64,000 bases of DNA from Betaproteobacteria bacterium Ga0077527 (GTDB lineage Bacteria > Pseudomonadota > Gammaproteobacteria > Burkholderiales > SG8-41), in NCBI GenBank assembly GCA_001464815.1, contig LNDW01000020.1, forward strand, positions 124,001 to 188,000, in the 5' to 3' direction. A model generated the notes under the pieces. The model made no database searches. It was not told where the DNA came from and saw only the letters and a program-made list of their open reading frames with translations. Below are positions 15,510 to 24,950 of the stretch, piece after piece; positions within the stretch are counted from its first letter, which is position 1, and each line of letters opens with the position of its first letter. The translations under genes and the position numbers were made by a program.

Positions 15510-17311
15510 GACGCCGCGCGCTGACGGCCGCGGCCGTCAATATAGTTGCGCCAGCCGCCCCAGGCGGTGATGTCCTCGGCGCCCTCAAGCGCCCAGGGTT
15601 CGCAGATGAAGCCGTTGACCCAGCTGCCATCGGCCAGTTCGATGCTGCCCAGCCCCAGCGGCGCCGGGATGCCGGCCAGAAAAGATCCGAAGGTGTCCAT
15701 CGGCATATCGTACACCTCCACCGCGATCGCCGCGCCGTGGACGGCACGCACCAGGCCGGGCTTGGCCGGCTGGCTGTTCTTAAGTGCGTGGAGACGATAA
15801 CGTGGCGCGGTGGCGGTAGCCGCGCGCAGCCGCGCGCCACGCTCGACCAGTTGCTGATGCAGCGGCATGCCTGAGAGGTGGGCACCCACCACGGCCAGCG
15901 GGAGCGAAGCCGGCGGTGTGGCGGTCACGGCAGTGTCGCTGCGCTGCGGCTCACGCAGCCTCGTGCCCAGCGGCAATTGCAAGTGCTGCTGCCATTGTGC
16001 AGCCAGCCCGGCAAGCGCCCAGTCATATCCACCCGGCGCGATGAAGGTCACGCCGAAGGGCAGGCCTTCCGGCGTGAAGCCGAAGGGCAGCGCCACCGCC
16101 GACAATCCGAGCAGGTTGACGAAGTTGGTGTAGGTGCCGAGTTCGCTGTTGCGCACGACCGGTTCCGCCGCCACCTCGGCGAGGGTCGGCAGGCCCGGCG
16201 CGGTGGGCACCATCAGCACATCGAACAGCGACCATACGCTGCGCGTTTGCGCTTCCAGTTCGCGCACGCGGTAGAGGGCATTGAAGGTGTCCACCGCGCT
16301 GTAGGCACGGCCGGCGCCGATCACTCTCGCCACCGTCGGGTCGATGCCGGCGCCGCCGCGCTCGATGCAGGCGCCCGCCACCGCGTAACGCTCGGCAGTC
16401 CATGGCCCCTGATACAGCAGTTCGGCTACCGCGCTGAAGGGTGCGAGATCAAAGCTATCGCGGAACCAGCCCAGGGTGTCGAGATGGCTGGCAGCCTGCG
16501 CGAACAAGTCGCGATAGGCGGCACTGGTGAAAAAGGCGTCGTGTGGCAAACCGACACGCAGCCGCGCCGGAAAGGCAAAGCGCGGCAGCGGCGGCGGCTG
16601 GAACTGCGCCTCGCCCTCGTGCGGTGCCCCGGCGCCCGCCATCACCGCATACACCGCCGCGGCATCGGCCGCGGTCAGCGCCAGCAGTGACACGCAATCC
16701 AGCGTGCGGCAGGCCGGCACCACGCCGGCGGTGCTGACCGCGCCCGGCGTGGGCTTGAGGCCGATCAGGTTGTTGAAACCCGCGGGCACCCGGCCCGAGC
16801 CGGCGGTGTCGGTACCCAGCGCGAAGGCCACCAGGCCGCGCGCGACCACGCTCGCCGAACCGGAACTCGATCCGCCGCTGACATGCTGCGGGCTGAAGGT
16901 GTTGGGCACCGCGCCGTAGGGTGAGCGGGTGCCGACCAGCCCGGTGGCGAACTGGTCGAGGTTGGTCTTGCCGAGCAGCACTGCGCCGGCGCCCATCAGC
17001 GCCATGACCACCTGCGCGGTGTGGTCTGCAACGTAGGCGAATTCGGGACAGGCCGCTGTGGTGGTCCAGCCCGACACATCGATGTTGTCCTTCACCGCGA
17101 AGGGCACGCCGTAGAGCGGGCAGGCCGCCGGGTCGAGCTGCGCCAGGCTTGCAAGCTGGGCTTCAAGCTGCTCTTCGCTGGCGATGCAGATCCACGCCGT
17201 ATCGCCACCTTGCGCCAGCAACTGCCAGCGCTTGCGCAAGGCGGTGGCCGCGGCCTCGCGGTCTGCCAGGGCTGCCGTCCGCCATTCAGCAACCGTGAAC
17301 ATCGCAGTCAT
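15506..17311 (-). CDS. atzF: Allophanate hydrolase
   Basis: A 601-residue amidase-signature enzyme that hydrolyses allophanate (urea-1-carboxylate) to ammonia and CO2. The amidase triad is visible: Lys74 in FAVKDNID, cis-Ser near 148-150 in SGGSSSGSA and nucleophile Ser172 in GTDTAGSGR. The C-terminal domain characteristic of true allophanate hydrolases (from about residue 480, with HLSGMPLHQQLVERGA, YRLHALKNSQPAKPGLVR and MPMDTFGSFLAGIPAPLGLG) is present. The ATG at 17311 overlaps the stop codon of the ABC ATPase gene (ATGA). No urea carboxylase or cyanuric acid/biuret hydrolase is linked, so the allophanate source is unclear. Confidence 0.92.
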   Translation of the reverse strand: MTAMFTVAEWRTAALADREAAATALRKRWQLLAQGGDTAWICIASEEQLEAQLASLAQLDPAACPLYGVPFAVKDNIDVSGWTTTAACPEFAYVADHTAQVVMALMGAGAVLLGKTNLDQFATGLVGTRSPYGAVPNTFSPQHVSGGSSSGSASVVARGLVAFALGTDTAGSGRVPAGFNNLIGLKPTPGAVSTAGVVPACRTLDCVSLLALTAADAAAVYAVMAGAGAPHEGEAQFQPPPLPRFAFPARLRVGLPHDAFFTSAAYRDLFAQAASHLDTLGWFRDSFDLAPFSAVAELLYQGPWTAERYAVAGACIERGGAGIDPTVARVIGAGRAYSAVDTFNALYRVRELEAQTRSVWSLFDVLMVPTAPGLPTLAEVAAEPVVRNSELGTYTNFVNLLGLSAVALPFGFTPEGLPFGVTFIAPGGYDWALAGLAAQWQQHLQLPLGTRLREPQRSDTAVTATPPASLPLAVVGAHLSGMPLHQQLVERGARLRAATATAPRYRLHALKNSQPAKPGLVRAVHGAAIAVEVYDMPMDTFGSFLAGIPAPLGLGSIELADGSWVNGFICEPWALEGAEDITAWGGWRNYIDGRGRQRAAS

Positions 17312-19056
17312 GCCGCCCCCGCAATGACTGCCGGCGCCTGACGCCCTGCATGGCCCGGCAGATGCGCCGGACGCGGAATCGCCGACAGCAGCTCGCGGGT
17401 GTATTCGGCCTGCGGATTCGACAGCACCTGCGCCGTCGGACCTGCTTCGACAATGCTGCCGGCACGCATCACGATCACGCGGTCGCAAAGCAGGCGCACC
17501 ACTTCGAGGTCGTGGCTGACAAACAGGTAACTCATGCCGAAAGCCGCCTTGAGGTCGGCGAGCAGATTGAGCACCACCGCCTGCACCGAGACATCGAGTG
17601 CGGCGGTCGGCTCGTCAAGTATCAGCAGCTCGGGCCGGGTGGAAATCGCGCGCGCGATGCCGACCCGCGCCTTCTGCCCGCCGGAGAGCTGGTGCGGCAG
17701 GCGGTCGAGCAGGTCCGGCGGCAGGCCGACCTGGGTGGCGAGTTCCTCGACACGGTTGCGGATCGCGGCACCGTCGGTCATGCCTTCAAGCCGGCGCAGC
17801 GGATCGGCGATGGACTGCGCGGCGGTGGCGCGCGGATTGAGGCTTTCGTGCGGATCCTGGAACACCATCTGCAGTTCTCGGCGCTGCGGCGTGCTCGCGA
17901 ATGCCGCTGCCGACACCGCTGTAAGCTCCTGGCCCTTGAAACGGATGCTGCCCGAAGTCGCATCGAGCAGGCGCATCACCATCGCCGAGGTGGTGGATTT
18001 GCCGCAGCCGGATTCACCGACCAGGCCGACACTCTCGCCGCGCGCGATGCTGAAGCTGATGCCGTCCACCGCGCGGTAACCGGCGTCGCTTTTGCCGCGC
18101 AGGCGCTGGATCAGGGAGGGCGGCGACTCGAAGACTTTGACCAGGTCGCGCACTTCGAGCAGCGGCTCAGCCGAAACCGCGGCGGCAGGTGGCAGCGGCG
18201 TGCGCAGGTCCGGGGTACGTAAATCTTCAGGCAGAAGATCACGGACGGTCGCCGCCGAATGCGGCGTGGAACGGATCAGGCGCCGGGTATAGGGATGCGC
18301 CGGCGCGGTAAACAGGCCGGCGGTGTCCTGCTGCTCGATGACCTCGCCCTTTTCCATGACGACGATGCGGTCGCAGTATTCACCGGCAAGGCCGAGATCG
18401 TGGGTGATCAGCAGCGTCGACATGCCCTCGGAACGGGTCAGCTCGCGCACCAGTTCCATCACCGCCTTCTGCGTGGTGACATCCAGCCCGGTGGTCGGTT
18501 CGTCGGCGATCAGCAGTTGCGGCCGGCAGGCCAGCGCGATGGCAATCACCACGCGCTGGCACATGCCGCCGGAGAGTTCAAAGGGATAGGCGTGGTAACG
18601 CTTCGCCGCATCGCGGATGCGCACCTTTTCCAGGGCCTCGATCGCCTTTTGCTTCGCCTGGTCATGCGTGGCCTGGGCATGGCGGATCAGCACGTCCTCG
18701 ATCTGCTTGCCGACCTGGCGGATCGGATTCAGCGCGGCGCGCGGGTTCTGGAAGATCATCGAGATTTCGCGGCCGCGAAGGTCGCTCATCATCGCCTCGT
18801 CGGCGCTGTGCAATTGCATGCCGCCAAATTCAATGCCGCCGGAGACGATGCGTCCGGCACGGTCGAGGATGCGCATCACCGCGTAGGAAGTCACCGACTT
18901 GCCGGAGCCCGATTCACCGACGATGCCGAGGGTTTCGCCCTTGGCCACCTGCAGGTTGACCGCGCGCACGGCGGTGACCGGACCCTTGCGCGTGGCGAAC
19001 TCGACGCAGAGATCACGCACCGCCAGCAGCGGCGGATTATGCAAAGGGGCGCTCAT
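17308..19056 (-). CDS. Fused double ATPase of a peptide/opine-type ABC importer
   Basis: A 582-residue protein carrying two complete ABC domains in tandem, equivalent to DppD and DppF fused. The first half has Walker A GESGSGKSVTS, signature LSGGMCQRV and Walker B LLIADEPTTGLD. The second has GESGCGKSTTS, LSGGQKARVGIA and LLILDEPTAALD. The oligopeptide-type C-terminal motif after the first domain (AHPYTRRLIRSTP) is present. It energises import through the two permeases encoded upstream. It overlaps the permease gene by 4 bp and the allophanate hydrolase gene by 4 bp. Confidence 0.94.
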   Translation of the reverse strand: MSAPLHNPPLLAVRDLCVEFATRKGPVTAVRAVNLQVAKGETLGIVGESGSGKSVTSYAVMRILDRAGRIVSGGIEFGGMQLHSADEAMMSDLRGREISMIFQNPRAALNPIRQVGKQIEDVLIRHAQATHDQAKQKAIEALEKVRIRDAAKRYHAYPFELSGGMCQRVVIAIALACRPQLLIADEPTTGLDVTTQKAVMELVRELTRSEGMSTLLITHDLGLAGEYCDRIVVMEKGEVIEQQDTAGLFTAPAHPYTRRLIRSTPHSAATVRDLLPEDLRTPDLRTPLPPAAAVSAEPLLEVRDLVKVFESPPSLIQRLRGKSDAGYRAVDGISFSIARGESVGLVGESGCGKSTTSAMVMRLLDATSGSIRFKGQELTAVSAAAFASTPQRRELQMVFQDPHESLNPRATAAQSIADPLRRLEGMTDGAAIRNRVEELATQVGLPPDLLDRLPHQLSGGQKARVGIARAISTRPELLILDEPTAALDVSVQAVVLNLLADLKAAFGMSYLFVSHDLEVVRLLCDRVIVMRAGSIVEAGPTAQVLSNPQAEYTRELLSAIPRPAHLPGHAGRQAPAVIAGAA

Positions 19057-19949
19057 GTTCGCCTCTGCGGATCGACGAGGTCACGCAGACCGTCGCCGAG
19101 CAGGTTGAAGGTGAATACCGCAAGCATCAGCGCAGCACCCGGAAACAGCGCCAGCCACCATTCGCCGGAGACGATGAAGTTGGCGCCCTCGGCGACCATG
19201 ATCCCCCACTCCGCCGTCGGCGGCCGCACGCCGAGCCCGATGAAGGACAGACCCGCGGCATTGAGGATCGCCCAGCCCATGTTCAGCGACAGCTGCACCA
19301 TCATCGGCGGCAGCGTGTTGGGCAGGATTTTCTCGATCAGGATGCGCAGTTCCGAATTGCCCGAGAGCCGCGCCGCCTGCACGTAGCCGGCGTTGCGCCG
19401 GATCGAGACCTCGGCCCGCGCCACCCGCGCATAGAACGGCAGGTTGATGATCGCGGTGGCGATGACGATGTTCTGGATGGTGTTGCCCGCCGCCGCAACG
19501 ATGCCCATCGCCAGCACAAACAGCGGGAAGGCCATGATGGTGTCAAGCAGCCGCCCCGAGAGCTTGTCGAACCAGCCGCCCCAGTAGCCGGCGCAGGCGC
19601 CCATCGCGACGCCGACAAAGAATGAAAGGGCCACCGCCGAGACGGAAATCAGCAGATCAAGCCGCGTGGCAACGATGACGCGGGAAAACACGTCACGGCC
19701 CAGCTGGTCTGTGCCAAACCAGTGTTGCAGGCTCGGCGGCTTGAGTGCCTTGTCGGCGGCGGTGGCAAGCGGGTCGTGCGGCACCAGCGCGGGGCCGAAC
19801 ACGGCAATCAGGATCATCGCGGCAAGCATCACAAAAGCGAGCAGCGTCACCGGATTGGAAGTCATCACATAACGGAAGTGTGCAAAACCACGGCTCCAGG
19901 CGCTGCTGCGTGGTGCTGCGGTGATTGTGTTGATGGTGATGTCGGTCAT
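19053..19949 (-). CDS. ABC importer permease, DppC type
   Basis: A 298-residue inner-membrane permease with an N-terminal transmembrane helix and OppC-like region (HDPLATAADKALKPPSLQHWFGTDQLGRDVFSRVI), followed by the five-helix BPD core. The ATPase-coupling EAA loop reads RAEVSIRRNAGYVQAARLSG, and SFIGLGVRPPTAEWG is diagnostic for the DppC/OppC group. It lies 15 bp after the other permease gene in a single operon. Confidence 0.93.
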   Translation of the reverse strand: MTDITINTITAAPRSSAWSRGFAHFRYVMTSNPVTLLAFVMLAAMILIAVFGPALVPHDPLATAADKALKPPSLQHWFGTDQLGRDVFSRVIVATRLDLLISVSAVALSFFVGVAMGACAGYWGGWFDKLSGRLLDTIMAFPLFVLAMGIVAAAGNTIQNIVIATAIINLPFYARVARAEVSIRRNAGYVQAARLSGNSELRILIEKILPNTLPPMMVQLSLNMGWAILNAAGLSFIGLGVRPPTAEWGIMVAEGANFIVSGEWWLALFPGAALMLAVFTFNLLGDGLRDLVDPQRRT

Positions 19950-19964
19950 TTTTGCCTCCGGCTT

Positions 19965-20984
19965 TCAGCCATCAATACGCACGCGCGGATCAATCAGCGT
20001 GTAGAGGGTGTCGATGACCAGATTGAGCAGCACAAACAGCACCGCCATCGACAGCACGAAGCCCTGCACCGCGGCGTAGTCCGAAACCACCAGCGCCTCG
20101 ATCGCGAAGGAGCCGATGCCGGGCCAGGCAAAGACTTTTTCGACCAGCACGTTGGCGCCGAGGGTGAACGAGAACACCATGCCCAGCGTGGTCACCACCG
20201 GCAGCAGCGCGTTGCGGAAGGCATAGACCATCAGCACACGGCTGCTGGACAGGCCGGCGGCACGCGCGGTGCGCAGGTACTCGGAGGCCAGCGCCTGCAG
20301 CATCGAGGCGCGGGTCATCCGCGCGATCGGCGCCAGCGTGAACAGCGCCAGCGTGATGGAGGGCAGCAGCAACTGCTTCAGCGCCGACCATGCGGTGCTC
20401 CATTCGCGCGCGATCAGGCTGTCGATGACCAGGAAACCGGTCACCGGCGGCGGCGTGATGTGCAGCATGTCGAGCCGGCCCAGTGGCGCCGGCGCCCAGC
20501 CGAGCAGGAAATAGAACACGTAGACCAGCAGCAGCCCGGTGAAAAAAGTCGGCAGGCTGACGCCGGCGGTGACGACAAAGCGGCACAGCTGGTCGATCCA
20601 GGTGTCCTGGCGCACCGCGGCGAGCACACCCAGCGGAATCGCGACACTGACCGAGATCAGCAGCGCGGTGAGCGTCAGCTCGAGCGAAGCCGGAAGACGT
20701 CGCAGCAGTTCGCTGGCGACCGGCTGTCCGGTGGACACCGACTGGCCGAGGTTGCCGCTGCCGAGGTCTTTCAGGTAACGCACAAACTGCAGCGGCAGCG
20801 GCTGGTCGGTGCCGAGCTGGGCGCGGATTTCGGCAATGGACTCGGGCGTTGCCGCAGCCCCGGCAAAATAGGCCGCGGGGTCGCCGGGCAGCGCGCGCGT
20901 GAGCAGAAAGGTGACCACGACGATGCCGAACAGCGTCGGCACCGCCTGCAGCACGCGCGCGAGAATCAGACCCAGCGAGCCCAT
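19965..20984 (-). CDS. ABC importer permease, DppB type
   Basis: A 339-residue inner-membrane permease with the usual DppB/OppB layout. It has an N-terminal helix (ILARVLQAVPTLFGIVVVTFLL), a periplasmic segment with LPGDPAAYFAG, and a BPD core with coupling loop RASMLQALASEYLRTARAAG. The end reads VVSDYAAVQGFVL with a terminal helix. It follows the binding-protein gene by only 10 bp. Confidence 0.93.
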   Translation of the reverse strand: MGSLGLILARVLQAVPTLFGIVVVTFLLTRALPGDPAAYFAGAAATPESIAEIRAQLGTDQPLPLQFVRYLKDLGSGNLGQSVSTGQPVASELLRRLPASLELTLTALLISVSVAIPLGVLAAVRQDTWIDQLCRFVVTAGVSLPTFFTGLLLVYVFYFLLGWAPAPLGRLDMLHITPPPVTGFLVIDSLIAREWSTAWSALKQLLLPSITLALFTLAPIARMTRASMLQALASEYLRTARAAGLSSSRVLMVYAFRNALLPVVTTLGMVFSFTLGANVLVEKVFAWPGIGSFAIEALVVSDYAAVQGFVLSMAVLFVLLNLVIDTLYTLIDPRVRIDG

Positions 20985-20994
20985 GGCGCCGCGC

Positions 20995-22608
20995 TCAGGT
21001 GAGCTTCAAGGAACGCGCGTCCACCTGACGGTGGAACCAGAACTCGTAGCCCTGCAGCTTTGGCGACATCGCCGATTCCAGTGTCGGCTGCCACAGCGGA
21101 ATCCGCGGCAGGTCGTCGAAGGCCTTCTGGATCATCTGGCGGATCTTGGGCTCGTATGACTTGTCGGATTTCTCCATGTGCAGCGTCTCCTCGACCAGCT
21201 TGGCTACCGCCGGATCGTCGTAGTTGGAGGCGTTGAACAGGTTGCCCTTGATGTAGGCCCAGTAGAAGTAGTAGCAGGGCGTGTTGAGCCAGCCGCCAAA
21301 ATTCTCCAACAGGAACGGCAGTTTTTTCTCGACCAGCGCGACGGTGCGCCAGTTCGCACCCGGCACCTTGTCGAGCGTGACCTTGATGCCGATCTTGCCC
21401 AGGCTCTCCTGGATCAGCAGCGCCGCGGGTTCGCCCCAGTCGGCCTCGCCGAGGTCATAGGACAGTGGCACCTCGAAGCCGCCCTTGTACTTGGTCTGGG
21501 CGAGCAGCGCCTGCGCCTTCTTCAGGTCGAAGTCATAGGGAAACTTCTGCGGCCAGGCCGCGGTGGCCGGTTTCGCCGACTTGGCGCCCCACATCGGCAC
21601 GCCGCGGCCAAAGGCGGCCTGCTTGAAGATCTGCTCGTAGGGAATGGCAAAGGCCACAGCCTGGCGCACCTTGGCGTCGCGGAACGGTTCGAAATTGGTG
21701 TTGAGGCAGGCGACATACAGGCAGTTGTCGATCGGCGAGCCGGTGACCTTGACCTTTTTCGCCGCCGCCAGCTCCTGCGCGTCCTTATTCGGAATCTGGA
21801 AGGACAGGTGCGCGTCGCCGCGCTCGACCATCGCCCGCCGCGTCGCGGTGGCCGGCACTTCGCGGATGATCACGCGCTGCACGCCGGGCAGCGGACCGCC
21901 CACCCATTTGTCGTTGCGCGTATAGACCAGTTGCTGGCCGGGCTCCCAGCGCTCAACCCGGAACGCACCGCTGCCAGCCGGCGTGCGATGCAGATATTCG
22001 GTGGCCCAGGGATCCTTGTCCGTGGCATTGGCACGCGCGACCTTGGAATTGATCACCACCGCGACCGGTACGCCGAGGTTGGGCACCGCCAGCTTGGAGG
22101 GCTGCTTCAGGTCGACGCGGAAGGTTTTGCTGTCCACCACCACGAACTGCGCGGGATCGACAAAACCGCCGGCGCCCATCTGCACCCTGGGGAAACCGCC
22201 CAGCGCCAGCGCGCGGTCGAAGGACCACTTCACGTCCTCTGCGGTGACCGGCGTGCCGTCCCAGAAGGTGGCGTTGGGTTTGAGCTTGAACAGGATCGCC
22301 TTGCGGTCCGAGGAAATCTGCCAGCTCTCGGCGAGCTCGGGCTCGATCTTGTCGTAGTCATAGGACAGCGAACCGTCGGCGAGCTTCTTGGTGCCGAAGG
22401 TCACCAGCCGGTCATAGACATTGACCGCCACCTGATAGCTCGGCCGGTTGGTGCCGGGGCGGTGGATATCGAGGCTGTTGATGGTGTTGCCGATCAGCAC
22501 CACGGCGGTGCTTGCCGATTGTGCCCAGGCATTGGTCTTCAGGAACGGCAGCAGCGCCGCACCCGCGGCAACGGCGCCGGCAGATTTGAGGAGTTCGCGT
22601 CGGTTCAT
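20995..22608 (-). CDS. ABC importer solute-binding protein, family 5 (DppA type)
   Basis: A 537-residue periplasmic binding protein of the peptide/nickel/opine family. The N-terminus (MNRRELLKSAGAVAAGAALL) is a Tat-like signal with a twin arginine. Family landmarks are PELAESWQISSDRKAILFKL, TFWDGTPVTAEDVKWSFDRA and KVRQAVAFAIPYEQIFKQA. It is the first gene of the six-gene operon and so defines the substrate. The co-encoded allophanate hydrolase points to a nitrogen-rich ligand such as a ureide or urea derivative, but this is inference. Confidence 0.93.
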   Translation of the reverse strand: MNRRELLKSAGAVAAGAALLPFLKTNAWAQSASTAVVLIGNTINSLDIHRPGTNRPSYQVAVNVYDRLVTFGTKKLADGSLSYDYDKIEPELAESWQISSDRKAILFKLKPNATFWDGTPVTAEDVKWSFDRALALGGFPRVQMGAGGFVDPAQFVVVDSKTFRVDLKQPSKLAVPNLGVPVAVVINSKVARANATDKDPWATEYLHRTPAGSGAFRVERWEPGQQLVYTRNDKWVGGPLPGVQRVIIREVPATATRRAMVERGDAHLSFQIPNKDAQELAAAKKVKVTGSPIDNCLYVACLNTNFEPFRDAKVRQAVAFAIPYEQIFKQAAFGRGVPMWGAKSAKPATAAWPQKFPYDFDLKKAQALLAQTKYKGGFEVPLSYDLGEADWGEPAALLIQESLGKIGIKVTLDKVPGANWRTVALVEKKLPFLLENFGGWLNTPCYYFYWAYIKGNLFNASNYDDPAVAKLVEETLHMEKSDKSYEPKIRQMIQKAFDDLPRIPLWQPTLESAMSPKLQGYEFWFHRQVDARSLKLT

Positions 22609-22659
22609 GGCATCCCTTTCCAGGCTGTATCTAATAGAGTGGTGGTGTCAGCTGATCGC

Positions 22660-22673
22660 ATACCAACTGGTAT
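22660..22673 (-). promoter_or_regulatory. Palindrome ATACCA-AC-TGGTAT, candidate GntR operator
   Basis: A perfect 14-bp dyad 52 bp upstream of the binding-protein start. The minus strand reads TTGTATACCAGTTGGTATGC, which contains the GTATAC-type core bound by several FCD-subgroup GntR repressors. The operon's last gene encodes such a regulator. Confidence 0.6.
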
Positions 22674-22728
22674 ACAAGATTGGATGCAAGAGCCGTACCA
22701 CACCGGGCGCCACGCCGAGATTCAATTA

Positions 22729-22758
22729 ATTTATTAATAAAAACAAATACTTATATGA
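22729..22758 (+). repeat. Copy of dispersed AT-rich motif
   Basis: Plus-strand reading ATTTATTAATAAAAACAAA, then TACTTATATGA. It lies in the 283-bp gap between the ABC operon and the SDR gene; no plus-strand gene follows it. Confidence 0.6.
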
Positions 22759-22891
22759 TTTCCTCAAATAAAGTGAAGACCGGGCTTTCGGCACCGCTTC
22801 GGGGCACCGGAGGGGTGCGGGGCTGCGTTGTGGTGCGGCACACCGCCCCGCAACACCGCGCAATTACGGGTCGGCGCGGGTCACACCGCCT

Positions 22892-23809
22892 TCAAACCGG
22901 ATCCCAGCTGAATACATCCTGGTTGCGTTCCAGCGGATAGAACGAGGGCCTCAGCGCGGGCAGCGCATGCTCGGCGATGGCGCGCGGCGTCCAGCCTTCG
23001 CTGCGCTGCAGGCCGCGCACCGGGCGCGACTGGCTCATCAGGAAGATCTCGTTCATGCGGGTGTAGAACACCTGGCCGTTGACATCCTTCGCCGCGTCGC
23101 TGGCGAGGAACACCGCCAGCGGCGCGTTCTTGTCCGGCGTGACCATCATGCGCTGCGCGACGCGCGCGGCCTTGTCCGGGGTGTTGGACGGAATCGAACC
23201 GGTCATGCGCGTCCACGCCGAGGGCGCAATGCAGTTGGAGCGCACATTGAAGCGCTGCATGTCGAGCGCGATGTGCTTGGACAGCATGACCATGCTCGCC
23301 TTCGCCGCGCCGTAGTTGGCCTGGCCGACATTGCCGGCGAGGCCGGAGTTGGAAATCATGTGCACAAAGCTGCCGCCGTTCTGCTCGCGGAAAAAGGTCG
23401 CCGCGGCGCGGCTCATGTTGAAGGCGCCGTAGCTGATCACCTTCATCACCGAATCCCAGTCGTCGAAGGTCATCTTGTGGAAAATCACGTCGCGCAATAT
23501 GCCGGCGTTGTTGACCACGCAATCGACGCGGCCGAAGGTGTCCACGGCCTTCTGCACGATGCGCCCGGCGGCATCGAAGTCGGCGACGCTGTCATAGCTG
23601 GCCACCGCCTCGCCGCCGCCCGCCTTGATCAGCTGCACCACTTCCTCGGCCGGCGTCTGGTCACTGCCTTCACCGGCCAGCGAGGTGCCGATGTCGTTGA
23701 CCACGACCTTCGCGCCCTCCTTCGCCATCATCAGCGCGATGTCACGGCCGATGCCGCGCCCCGCGCCGGTGACCACCACGACCTTGCCTGCAACAATGCC
23801 TTCGCTCAT
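22892..23809 (-). CDS. Short-chain dehydrogenase/reductase (multifunctional-enzyme-2-like)
   Basis: A 305-residue NAD(P)-dependent SDR. The cofactor loop TGAGRGIG is at residues 14-21 and NNAG near 100-103. The catalytic Ser153/155, Tyr166 and Lys170 occur in ISNSGLAGNVGQANYGAAK. The C-terminal extension (MSQSRPVRGLQRSEGWTP) resembles the hydroxyacyl-CoA dehydrogenase half of peroxisomal-type multifunctional enzymes, which suggests a beta-hydroxyacyl substrate. ATG 23809 has GGAG at 7 bases; two in-frame ATGs upstream are less well placed. It follows a Bug gene on the same strand by 64 bp. Confidence 0.88.
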   Translation of the reverse strand: MSEGIVAGKVVVVTGAGRGIGRDIALMMAKEGAKVVVNDIGTSLAGEGSDQTPAEEVVQLIKAGGGEAVASYDSVADFDAAGRIVQKAVDTFGRVDCVVNNAGILRDVIFHKMTFDDWDSVMKVISYGAFNMSRAAATFFREQNGGSFVHMISNSGLAGNVGQANYGAAKASMVMLSKHIALDMQRFNVRSNCIAPSAWTRMTGSIPSNTPDKAARVAQRMMVTPDKNAPLAVFLASDAAKDVNGQVFYTRMNEIFLMSQSRPVRGLQRSEGWTPRAIAEHALPALRPSFYPLERNQDVFSWDPV

Positions 23810-23873
23810 CTTCATTCTCCGTTGAAAAAACAAGGCCGCGCGACATTCGCCGCGCGGCCGTCATGCGCAGCCG

Positions 23874-24860
23874 TCATTCGCCCTTGATGCCGGCGATCTG
23901 CGCCACCTTCACCCACTTGTCCATTTCGCTGATGACATGGCGGCCCAGCTCTTCCGGGGTCCTGGTCATCGGTTCGGCGCCCTCGTTGATCATGCGCTTG
24001 GCGGTGTCGGGATTGTCAAGCACCACCTTCACCTCGTCATTGAGGCGCCGGACAATCGCCGCGGCGGTGCCGCGCGGCGCGGCGATGCCCCACCAGTTGG
24101 CGGTGTCGTAGCCAGGCACACCGGATTCGGCGATGGTCGGCATGTCGGGCAGCGTGACGCTGCGCCTGGCGCCGCTGGTGGCGAGGCCGCGCAGCCGGCC
24201 GGCGCGGATGTGGCCGATGGCCTGGATCAGCGACGACAGGCAGACATGCGCCTGGCCGGCGATGGTCTCGAGCAGCGCCGGACCACCGCCCTTGTACGGC
24301 ACATGCAGCATGCGCGTGCCGGTCATGTGCTTGAACAGTTCGGTGCCGAAATGGGCATTGCTGCCGACGCCGGTCGAAGCGTAGATCAGGAAATCGGGTT
24401 TGGCCTTCGCCAGCGCGATCAACTCCGTCACGCTTTTCACCGGCAGGTTGTTGTTGACCGCCAGCACGTTGGGCCCGCTGCCAAGCATGGCCACCCAGGT
24501 GAAATCGCGGCGCGAATCGTAGGGCAGCTTGTGGATGATCGGGTTGGTGGTGAACGAAGTCGAGATCACCAGCAGGGTATGGCCGTCGGGTGGCGCCTTC
24601 GCCGCCATCTCGGTGCCGATGATCGAGTTGCCGCCGGCGCGATTGTCGATCACCACCTGCCTGCCCAGCCGCTCCGACAACCCGGCGCCGACGAGGCGGC
24701 CGACGATGTCATTGCTGCCGCCGGGCGGGAACGGCACGATCAGACGCACCGGGCGATTGGGATAGTTGGACTGCGGTGCGGCGGATTGCGCCGCAGCGGG
24801 CGATGCGGCAAGCCCGAGCACGGCAATGGCGAGGCCTGCCGCAAGGTTGCTTGTCTTCAT
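23874..24860 (-). CDS. Bug/TctC-family receptor
   Basis: A 328-residue receptor with signal peptide ending SPAAAQSA. Landmarks are YPNRPVRLIVPFPPGGSND, VVIDNRAGGNS and RMLHVPYKGGGPALLETIAG. GGAGGAG precedes the ATG. It is the second of two successive Bug genes (with 24951-25940), followed by the SDR gene; the three could form one transcript. The binding loop keeps the GGSND form with Asp. Confidence 0.93.
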   Translation of the reverse strand: MKTSNLAAGLAIAVLGLAASPAAAQSAAPQSNYPNRPVRLIVPFPPGGSNDIVGRLVGAGLSERLGRQVVIDNRAGGNSIIGTEMAAKAPPDGHTLLVISTSFTTNPIIHKLPYDSRRDFTWVAMLGSGPNVLAVNNNLPVKSVTELIALAKAKPDFLIYASTGVGSNAHFGTELFKHMTGTRMLHVPYKGGGPALLETIAGQAHVCLSSLIQAIGHIRAGRLRGLATSGARRSVTLPDMPTIAESGVPGYDTANWWGIAAPRGTAAAIVRRLNDEVKVVLDNPDTAKRMINEGAEPMTRTPEELGRHVISEMDKWVKVAQIAGIKGE

Positions 24861-24950
24861 GTTTCGCTCCTCCCCCAGGACAGCGGATCCGCGGGCACCC
24901 CTTGAACGGGGTCTTGTACCGCGCGGCCCGCCGCTAGATCATCGAAGGCT

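Noticed and set aside
21178-22737. Antisense open frame of 519 codons over the ABC binding-protein gene
   Set aside because: Low-complexity His/Arg/Gly composition and full overlap with a clear family-5 binding protein.
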